Of a stretch of DNA of 16,258 nucleotides, positions 9,301 through 14,642 are shown piece after piece. The stretch spans positions 1 to 16,258 of the forward strand of contig CAYQWX010000046.1 in the NCBI GenBank assembly GCA_964421355.1, given 5' to 3'. The notes under the pieces are model-generated. The model ran no database searches, was not told the origin of the DNA, and saw only the letters and a list, made by a program, of their open reading frames with translations. Within the stretch, counting starts at the first letter, position 1, and every line of letters begins with the position of its first letter. The DNA comes from JALTDM01 sp964421355 (GTDB lineage: Bacteria; Bacteroidota; Bacteroidia; Bacteroidales; JALTDM01). A program made the position numbers and the translations under genes.

Positions 9301-9488
9301 AAAATTATTTCTCCATTGCTTAATTCATAAGAAGTCCATACTTGAGGATGTCCATTGTAATCTTTCGCAGAAAAAGATTTGGTTACAGGATAGCCATATC
9401 TGAAAGTAGATTGTGCCGACAATAACATTGAAAAGAAAACAAGTACAGAAGTTATTAAAAACGATTTACAGAATTTATTCATATACAA
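6333..9488 (-). CDS. Transmembrane propeller/Y_Y_Y sensor with SpoIIE-type phosphatase output (gene 3; first transcribed, shortest coiled coil)
   Basis: Complete 1051-residue paralogue and the promoter-proximal member of the trio. It has a signal peptide ending near LLSAQS; a periplasmic propeller (about 30-670) with a Reg_prop-like blade (NGLPDNNI...GNVWITTLSGIGVIYD); a Y_Y_Y domain (about 673-750) ending PPWYMTWWAY; a membrane helix at about 750-770; a short coiled coil to 801; and a PP2C/SpoIIE domain with D840 (SGDFFW), D858 (ADCTGHG), D988 (TSDGYYD) and D1041/D1042 (QLDD). All key residues are kept. The true start may be the second ATG (9480-9482, MNKFCKS), which gives a more usual signal peptide; the coordinate here uses the first ATG. 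The sensor half is closest to gene 1, while the phosphatase half is the odd one out. The gap of 68 bp to recC is the largest on this strand after the recD leader, so the trio may have its own promoter. Confidence 0.95.
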   Translation of the reverse strand: MYMNKFCKSFLITSVLVFFSMLLSAQSTFRYGYPVTKSFSAKDYNGHPQVWTSYELSNGEIIFGTSSGVIFYNGSNFREYFKGIIFRTFYEDTISHRIYYGGDNSFGYIYQDSIGNYYLKSLSDDLPKDKQDFMTILGIHSNKDYLYFSGYYRFFVYKGDSLVKTFKPKTNFRFLFNPKKDVFYTFELGRGLLKVMSDTLLPVAGNDFVAQRGINAISQWNDSTYLVAVASPYQLYFYNKNTGKYSVVSNFPTVVKTPSFVKILKDKKIAVGTLTSGVFLLNKDFSIYTVYNASNGLPDNNIASLNQDRFGNVWITTLSGIGVIYDYNGTFEINNKQIGLNGMGTFLDVSDTSILVALSNGLFEYNLASTFSDKLIKFNKAYLQGLQVLFMQQTKFGDILVATNKGVYQYRYGKVNKVFYHNPTLYIRQSEIFPNVAYASTLAGIIVLEYSRGKWNVLDTIDTRHIFRQIWEKDAYSIYSISEINTLYKIKSKNILNNSNNSFDIKELKTDTFFYFRMNDTIFGLKRKEVYFLDFKTDSFVKLPWEVEMGDGISKYPVIFFKEQLKRDTTYITSCGETFTKFRISGTHIYISNDDYLGEKGSLIYAVDYDSARDVVWGISIDKILNVPRTYHREKYKYSTIIYSVSLTNDSLLVSNGIMKKIELPYKNNSIRFVYGAVFYRNPKAIEYSYKLQNFDSSWSKYSNETFITYTNLPPGTYTFKVKARNIYGEESKIAKFNFTILPPWYMTWWAYTLFFIIVALLIYLIVRFYTYRLKQQNIRLEKIVKDRTAQLRKKNKVIMDSIHYAKKIQDAILPFERDLKRVFPESFIIFRPRDIVSGDFFWFYQINKNETILALADCTGHGVPGAFMSMIGNTLLNEVVKEKKVFEPDKILEYLHLAIISSLQKTEKVATANDGMDIVVCKINTKEKSLRVASASQNLFVFLDNKFITCYGDPYSIGDPFAKQKKVAFKPYDLHYNKSAMLYLTSDGYYDQFGGEYGRKLTIKRFLELLKEVKDVPIEKQKQFFIDHLEKWRGDLPQLDDILLIGIKLH
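6597..6632 (-). repeat. Tandem hexapeptide repeat in phosphatase of gene 3 (GDPYSI-GDPFAK)
   Basis: Equivalent repeat at about residues 953-964 and the most diverged of the three copies, but GDP is kept in both units. Confidence 0.75.
7710..7793 (-). other. 28-residue invariant island in sensor of gene 3
   Basis: Counterpart of the gene 1 segment at 1262-1345. The proteins are identical here, but about a dozen of the 28 codons differ synonymously, which points to selection on the protein rather than a recent copy. Confidence 0.75.
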
Positions 9489-9501
9489 AAAATTATATCT
9501 A

Positions 9502-9509
9502 CAAAACTA
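9502..9509 (-). promoter_or_regulatory. Candidate -7 box TAGTTTTG ahead of the sensor-phosphatase trio
   Basis: On the minus strand this octamer matches the Bacteroidota -7 consensus TAnnTTTG. It lies in the 68-bp gap (9489-9556) between recC and gene 3, 13 bp before the first ATG. No good TTTG-type -33 element is seen about 19 bp upstream, and the region is so AT-rich that a chance match is possible. Confidence 0.3.
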
Positions 9510-9526
9510 AAAAATATTTTATTATC

Positions 9527-9540
9527 TATATAATTATATA
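9527..9540. repeat. 14-bp perfect AT palindrome in the recC-gene 3 gap
   Basis: The sequence tatataattatata reads the same on both strands. It sits upstream of the candidate -7 box. It has no G or C and no following U-tract hairpin, so it is not a convincing terminator. It could be an operator or simply AT-rich sequence. Confidence 0.3.
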
Positions 9541-9556
9541 TTACGCATGAGCAATA

Positions 9557-12500
9557 TTATTGTTTCTTTTTGCTTTTTTTAGCTGTCTTATCCTTATTTT
9601 TTATTTCTTTAATTCTCTTTTTTATTGTCTCAAAATAATTTTCGGCTTCATCTTTTTCGCTTTCAAATAGTTTTTCTGCTAATTTTATAACATTACAAAT
9701 GTCTTTTTCTGTATAAAAAGTATTATCATATACATTATAAACATTTTCATCATTAGCTACTATTTTTTTCACTTTTTCTTGTTCTTCTTTTATATTATTA
9801 TTTTTTAAGAAAAAACATGCTAATTTTGCCTTTGTATCTGCACTTGACCCTAAAAATAACAAAGTTTCTTCTTCTTTTATCACACTGTCAAAACTTCCTG
9901 TTATTGTATATTGATTTCCTTCACAATTTATGGTAGTTTCAAACTCTACAGTATCTACCAAGTAAGGTGTTTCCAATTCCTCTTTATTCAATAATGCTTT
10001 TACCTTTTCTAACAGCGAATTTACTTCTGACAATATCTCTTCAAATTTCTTATTGCCATAAGCAGACAATGGCAAAATTCCTTTATGTTTCAAATATTTT
10101 TTGTATTGCTCCAATTTATCTTCTACATTATTTTCAAAAAGCTTTATTTCTAATATCCTTTTTTTGATGTCATACTTATTTAAGGCATCTATATTTATTT
10201 CTTCTATTTCCGGTAATTCCATATCCTCAACTTCATAATTAATATGAAAAAACTTCGAAAGAAACCAATTTTTATATATATTTTTCTCAAATTCAAAATC
10301 TTTTTTATAAAAATCTACTTTATAAAAATGGTAGATATCGTAAAAATTCAAATTCTCTAATTTTTCTTTTATTTTATTATCATCTGCCTCTTTATTAAAA
10401 TCTTGCGTATTTACATCAGAACTAAACCTCACATAAGAATAATCATTATTTTTATTTTCTTCTTTTACATAATACAAGTGTAATCCATGTGAAATAACTA
10501 AATCGGCATTTTTACCTTTATTACAATCTTTGCAGTTTTCTACAACAAAAGAATTAAGAATATCAATAATAGATGAAGCAGGTTTTTCTTTTCCTGATTT
10601 TATGTCCCAGCCTACATAACTTAAATATAAAGTATCTTGTGCAGACAGTAATGTTTCCAAAAACAAATAATTGTCTCCGTCTTTTGTGCTTCTATCTTGC
10701 CATTTCTTTTCATATTTAAGCAAATTAAACGAAGGCATATTATCCAATCTCGGAAAATGTTCACTTCCCAAGCCAAGCACGGCTATTACTTTATACGGCA
10801 CACTTCTCAACGGTATAATAGATGCAAAAGTTACCGCTCCCGAAATAAAATTTCTCCCTCTTAAACTGCTTACCAATACTTTTTGTAATGCTTCATAAAA
10901 CACATCAAAACTAACTTCATTTTCATATTTTATTTCCTCAAAATCAGATAATTTATGCACAACAAAATCATAATCACTACTTATTTCTACATCATTCTTA
11001 TCAAAAAAGGTTTTTAACAATTCCAATGCTGTATCTACCCATTCTTCTATTGTTTTTTTGCCATTTTTATCTTTTATCCATTTACATATTTTTCTTACAA
11101 AAAGTATTAAACTAAAAACTTCGTCAGCCAAAATTCCTTCCACTTCTTTTATCGGCAAAAGTTCTTCTCCATATAAATCTATCACCTTATCTTCCAAAAT
11201 CATATAGCCTGCTAACAATCTTTTTAATCCTTTTTGCCAACTTATTAGTTCCGTTTCATCTTCCTTTTTGCCTTCTATAAACATACGAATATTAGCCAAA
11301 GAAAGTAAACTGCGAATATTATTTACATCTTTTATTCCAAACTTATTTCTCAAAGGATTAAAATCAAGTATTGATAATATAAATTCGGGAGTAAAATTGT
11401 ATTCTCTTACCTCAAGAATTTTCTTAAAAATATTTATCAAATTTTGTTCTTTATCAAAACTTCTATCGGCAATACGGTAAGGAATAAAATCATTTTCATC
11501 AGGTTTGGCTGCCTTTCTATTTGGTTTATAATTGTCAAATACTGCTTGAATATAAGGTGTGTATTTGTCAATATCAGTAGTCATTACTAATATTTCATGA
11601 GGTTTTATTCCTTCTTCTATCTTTGATAAAATAAAATTATATACTCCTTCTACTTCTCTTAATTCACTATAATGCTTATGTATTTGAATGCTACCATCTT
11701 TTATATCATTTCTACTAAATTTTATATTTTCCGTTTCGTCATTTATTATTGTAGTTTGTATTTTTTTAAGTAATGTCTCTTCTTTATCTAAATAATCATC
11801 ATCTAATTGCTCTATTGTATTAAAAACATTGTCTCCTCCCACATCAAAAATCAATTTCATTGTATTTCGTGCTACCGTTCCAAAATCCATCAACAATCTA
11901 TTTCCAACAGATATATTTGTAGATACTTTCTTAAAATTGGAATTTATTCTCTCTAATTTTATTTTTAATTTTTCACTTATTTCATCATACCAAAAAACAT
12001 TAGGAGCAGGGTTAAACAAATAAAAAAACACATCTATATCTTTTGATAAAACATTCATTAGTATTTCTAAATGATAGCGAGTGAAATAAGAAAACCCGAA
12101 AAAATGAACAGCACTAAATTTTTTCCTTATTTTATCTTTTATGTTATCCTCATTTTTATCATACAATTCTTTAAATTTATGTACAAGCTCTACCCTATCT
12201 ACAATGTTTTTATTTTCCTCTTTTAGTTTTTCTTTCAATTTTAACCATAAATATTTTTGCCATTCTTCTAATTTTTTCAAATTTTCTTTTCCTTTTCTAA
12301 AATCAATAAACTCATTACTATTCCACTTCTCTATATATTCGCTTCTGTAAATTTGATATTGGTCAAAAATATCTGCAAGCAAAAAAGCCAAAGAATATCG
12401 TTTTTTATCATCATTCTTGTAATATTTACTTATTTGCTGAAATTTTTCTTTAAAATCCTCTTCATCCAACAATTCAAAAATGTACCACGAAACATCAAAC

Positions 12501-12760
12501 ACCGATGGATAAGTATTTTCAAACAATCCTGCAAGTTTAAACATCTCCTCTACCAAAGCATTAGGTCTTAAAAATGTATTCAAAAAACTTACACCTTCAT
12601 TTTCTGCCAATTTAATAGACACCCACCTTTTTAAGCCTTCAGTTTGTATCACTACAAAATTTTCAGTAAAAGGATTTTCTTTTTTCTTTTCCTTTATTGT
12701 TTCTCCAAGCTTACTTGCAAGTTTATCTAAATCAGATGATAAATATATTTTCAGTCCCAT
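9557..12760 (-). CDS. recC: Exodeoxyribonuclease V gamma subunit RecC
   Basis: RecC is the scaffold subunit of RecBCD, the helicase-nuclease that processes double-strand ends for recombination and degrades linear DNA; it splits the strands and, in Escherichia coli, recognises Chi. The 1067-residue length fits (E. coli about 1120). Family landmarks are the N terminus LKIYLSSDLDKLASKL with VVIQTEGLKRWVSIKLAE (36-53), GNRLLMDFGTVAR (286-298), SELREVEGVYNFIL (365-378), LVMTTDIDKYTPYIQAVF (391-408), IPYRIADRS (426-434), LRSVPYKVIAVLGLGSEHFPR (651-671) and YLFLETLLSAQDTLYLSYVG (698-717). There is no Walker A GxGKT, as expected for this inactivated helicase fold. The last dozen residues are lysine-rich. 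It starts 15 bp after recD, so the two are almost surely one transcript. recB is not between or beside them. Confidence 0.93.
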   Translation of the reverse strand: MGLKIYLSSDLDKLASKLGETIKEKKKENPFTENFVVIQTEGLKRWVSIKLAENEGVSFLNTFLRPNALVEEMFKLAGLFENTYPSVFDVSWYIFELLDEEDFKEKFQQISKYYKNDDKKRYSLAFLLADIFDQYQIYRSEYIEKWNSNEFIDFRKGKENLKKLEEWQKYLWLKLKEKLKEENKNIVDRVELVHKFKELYDKNEDNIKDKIRKKFSAVHFFGFSYFTRYHLEILMNVLSKDIDVFFYLFNPAPNVFWYDEISEKLKIKLERINSNFKKVSTNISVGNRLLMDFGTVARNTMKLIFDVGGDNVFNTIEQLDDDYLDKEETLLKKIQTTIINDETENIKFSRNDIKDGSIQIHKHYSELREVEGVYNFILSKIEEGIKPHEILVMTTDIDKYTPYIQAVFDNYKPNRKAAKPDENDFIPYRIADRSFDKEQNLINIFKKILEVREYNFTPEFILSILDFNPLRNKFGIKDVNNIRSLLSLANIRMFIEGKKEDETELISWQKGLKRLLAGYMILEDKVIDLYGEELLPIKEVEGILADEVFSLILFVRKICKWIKDKNGKKTIEEWVDTALELLKTFFDKNDVEISSDYDFVVHKLSDFEEIKYENEVSFDVFYEALQKVLVSSLRGRNFISGAVTFASIIPLRSVPYKVIAVLGLGSEHFPRLDNMPSFNLLKYEKKWQDRSTKDGDNYLFLETLLSAQDTLYLSYVGWDIKSGKEKPASSIIDILNSFVVENCKDCNKGKNADLVISHGLHLYYVKEENKNNDYSYVRFSSDVNTQDFNKEADDNKIKEKLENLNFYDIYHFYKVDFYKKDFEFEKNIYKNWFLSKFFHINYEVEDMELPEIEEINIDALNKYDIKKRILEIKLFENNVEDKLEQYKKYLKHKGILPLSAYGNKKFEEILSEVNSLLEKVKALLNKEELETPYLVDTVEFETTINCEGNQYTITGSFDSVIKEEETLLFLGSSADTKAKLACFFLKNNNIKEEQEKVKKIVANDENVYNVYDNTFYTEKDICNVIKLAEKLFESEKDEAENYFETIKKRIKEIKNKDKTAKKSKKKQ

Positions 12761-12775
12761 AGAAATAATATTTTA

Positions 12776-14548
12776 TTACATAATTTTTATTCTGTTAGTT
12801 ATTCCCGACGAACGTAAAGCTGTATTATTTAACACATACTCCATAACATCATCATTTACAAACATATACACTTTATTTTTTGCACGAGTAACCGCCGTAT
12901 AAATAAGTTCTCTTGTTAGTATTCTTGTTTCCGTATTGGTTGGTAAGAGAATTATTACCTTTTCAAATTCCGAACCTTGACTTTTATGTATGGTCATTGC
13001 AAAATTTTTGACCAATCCGTTTATATTATAAGGGTCAAAAGATTTAACATCTTCATTATCAGATAAAAAATATACTTTCAATTTACCATTTTTATCCGTT
13101 CTTATCAACCCTACATCTCCGTTATATAAATTTTTATCGTAATCATTGTAAGTCATCATCACAGGCATATTATGATAAAAAACGCCTTTTGGTTCTATAA
13201 GTTTTTTACTTTTTAAATAATTCTCCACTAACCTATTCATCTCATCTACGCCAAAGCGTCCTTCATTCAAAGCACACAGTATTTTTACTTTATTAAGTGC
13301 TCTTATTGCTACTTTTATATCACTTTCTTTTATAAAACCTTCATAATCAGTTATATATTTTATAAGTTCTTTTTCTACATTTTCAATATTACTTATCACT
13401 TCAACATCCTCATTTGGTTTTATATTCTCTCTATTACCATCTATTATACTCTGTGCAATACTTATTATCCCAGGATGTTCCTTTGCTCTAAAATTTTTCT
13501 TTAATGTAATAATCTTTCCTGTAATCAAATTACTATTTTTCACTATATTATTATCACTAATCTTCTCATTATCAAATAAAAAACTATTTATTAAACCTAA
13601 TTGTATCTTCTCAAAATAATTTTCCTTGTCTTGTGCTCTGCATAAATCACCAAACACAGAACCTGCTTCCACAGAAGCAAGTTGATTACTATCTCCCAGC
13701 AATATAACTTTTGTTCCATCATTAACAGCATTCAGCAATTTTGCCATAAGAGCAACATCAATCATAGACGACTCATCTACTACTATTAAATCATACGGCA
13801 ATTTGTTATCCGAATTGTAATGAAAATACAAACCAGACTTACCAAATCCAAGCAAACGATGTATTGTTAATGCATTTATTTCCTCCAATTTATTAGAAAC
13901 ACCTCTTAAATTGTCTATATCTCCATGTAATGTGTTTCTAATAGATTCTTTAAGCCTCATTGCCGCCTTGCCTGTGGGTGCTACCAAAGCAACTTTTGCA
14001 TCATTCTTTATAGTAAACAACAAAGCCAATAAATATGTGACAGTCCAAGTTTTACCGGTACCCGGACCACCTGTAATAATGTTAAATGTATTGTAAACGG
14101 AATTTATAATTGCTACTTTTTGCCAATTTACTTCATTTTCTACACTTACTGGAAAAACTTTTTCCACAAAATCAGTAATAATACTTTCTATATCATCCTT
14201 TTTTTCTAAAAATACATCATATTTACATTCTATCAATCTCTTTATGGAATCTATAATGAAAGTCTCATACTTAAAATATCTGTGAAAATATATGTTGCCA
14301 TTTTCAAAGACAAAAGGTAAAATTTTATCTTTAGTATATTTATTAAGAAAATCTGTATCAAATTCCGTTTTCAAATCTTTTTCAGCTATGGCAATAGAAC
14401 CTTCTTCCAATTTTTCATAAAGTAATGTTGCCAATTTTATTTCATCTTCGTTATTAAATAACAAGCCAAACACCCCTTTTATATCTTTATCTTTTTCCAT
14501 AAACATTGATAAATAATTTTGACTACAAAAATCATAAAAATATATCAA
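12776..14548 (-). CDS. recD: Exodeoxyribonuclease V alpha subunit RecD (5'-3' helicase)
   Basis: RecD is the SF1B helicase motor of RecBCD that moves 5' to 3' on one strand. All helicase motifs are visible in the 590 residues: Walker A GGPGTGKT (160-167), Ia VALVAPTGKAA (187-197), TIHRLLG (228-234), Walker B VVDESSM (256-262), motif III LGDSNQL (284-290), KKNFRA (350-355), motif V TIHKSQGSEF (519-528) and motif VI YTAVTRAK (550-557). The length matches E. coli RecD (608). It lacks the long helix-hairpin-helix N terminus of RecD2, so it is the RecBCD-type protein. I keep the first ATG because the region before DIKGVFGLLF is about as long as in E. coli RecD; ATGs at codons 15 and 17 are alternatives. 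It is the first gene of the minus-strand cluster, divergent from mnmG. Confidence 0.94.
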   Translation of the reverse strand: MIYFYDFCSQNYLSMFMEKDKDIKGVFGLLFNNEDEIKLATLLYEKLEEGSIAIAEKDLKTEFDTDFLNKYTKDKILPFVFENGNIYFHRYFKYETFIIDSIKRLIECKYDVFLEKKDDIESIITDFVEKVFPVSVENEVNWQKVAIINSVYNTFNIITGGPGTGKTWTVTYLLALLFTIKNDAKVALVAPTGKAAMRLKESIRNTLHGDIDNLRGVSNKLEEINALTIHRLLGFGKSGLYFHYNSDNKLPYDLIVVDESSMIDVALMAKLLNAVNDGTKVILLGDSNQLASVEAGSVFGDLCRAQDKENYFEKIQLGLINSFLFDNEKISDNNIVKNSNLITGKIITLKKNFRAKEHPGIISIAQSIIDGNRENIKPNEDVEVISNIENVEKELIKYITDYEGFIKESDIKVAIRALNKVKILCALNEGRFGVDEMNRLVENYLKSKKLIEPKGVFYHNMPVMMTYNDYDKNLYNGDVGLIRTDKNGKLKVYFLSDNEDVKSFDPYNINGLVKNFAMTIHKSQGSEFEKVIILLPTNTETRILTRELIYTAVTRAKNKVYMFVNDDVMEYVLNNTALRSSGITNRIKIM

Positions 14549-14572
14549 AAAATCAAAAAAATTAAATCATAA

Positions 14573-14580
14573 CAAAAATA
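14573..14580 (-). promoter_or_regulatory. Candidate -7 box TATTTTTG for recD-recC
   Basis: On the minus strand this octamer matches the Bacteroidota -7 consensus TAnnTTTG and lies 24 bp before the recD start. No clear -33 TTTG is seen at the usual spacing. It sits in the 94-bp intergenic region (14549-14642), which holds nothing else I can name apart from the mnmG-side signals. Confidence 0.4.
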
Positions 14581-14601
14581 AAATGGTAAGAGTAAATAAA
14601 C

Positions 14602-14609
14602 TATTTTTG
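14602..14609 (+). promoter_or_regulatory. Candidate -7 box TATTTTTG for mnmG
   Basis: This is an identical octamer to the recD box but on the opposite strand, matching TAnnTTTG, 33 bp before the mnmG ATG. Start sites of the two divergent transcripts would be roughly 50 bp apart. A -33 element is not obvious. Confidence 0.4.
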
Positions 14610-14622
14610 TAATACAAAAAAA

Positions 14623-14638
14623 CAACTAATCAACTAAT
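14623..14638 (+). repeat. Tandem octamer caactaat x2 in the mnmG leader
   Basis: Two perfect adjacent copies of caactaat end 4 bp before the mnmG ATG, where a ribosome-binding site would lie in other phyla. There is no Shine-Dalgarno-like purine run. It may be slippage or a leader element. Confidence 0.5.
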
Positions 14639-14642
14639 CAGA

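Larger units (their letters stand above)
1..9488 (-). repeat. Tandem array of three paralogous sensor-phosphatase genes
   Basis: Three head-to-tail units of about 3.1-3.3 kb encode proteins with the same domain order and clear similarity throughout (FRYGxP and GVxFYNG near the N terminus, WYMTWWAY before the membrane helix, and SGDFFW, ADCTGHGVPGAFMS and SDGYYDQFGGE in the phosphatase). The array arose by duplication. It may continue past the left edge, which cuts the last unit. Confidence 0.9.

Noticed and set aside
1..9488. Hybrid two-component (HTCS) regulators
   Set aside because: The sensor part fits, but there is no HisKA/HATPase, receiver or AraC-type domain; the output is a PP2C/SpoIIE phosphatase.
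9489..9556. Rho-independent terminator after recC
   Set aside because: The only symmetric sequence is a pure-AT palindrome and a weak bulged stem around gctcatgc; neither forms a GC-rich hairpin followed by a T-run.
12776..14548. RecD2-type helicase or a phage/defence helicase
   Set aside because: Length (590), the RecD-like N terminus and the partner recC 15 bp downstream fit RecBCD-type RecD; the longer RecD2 N-terminal region is absent.
14549..14642. Replication origin next to mnmG/gidA, as in some bacteria
   Set aside because: The gap is only 94 bp and I see no DnaA boxes (TTATNCACA-like) or clustered repeats.
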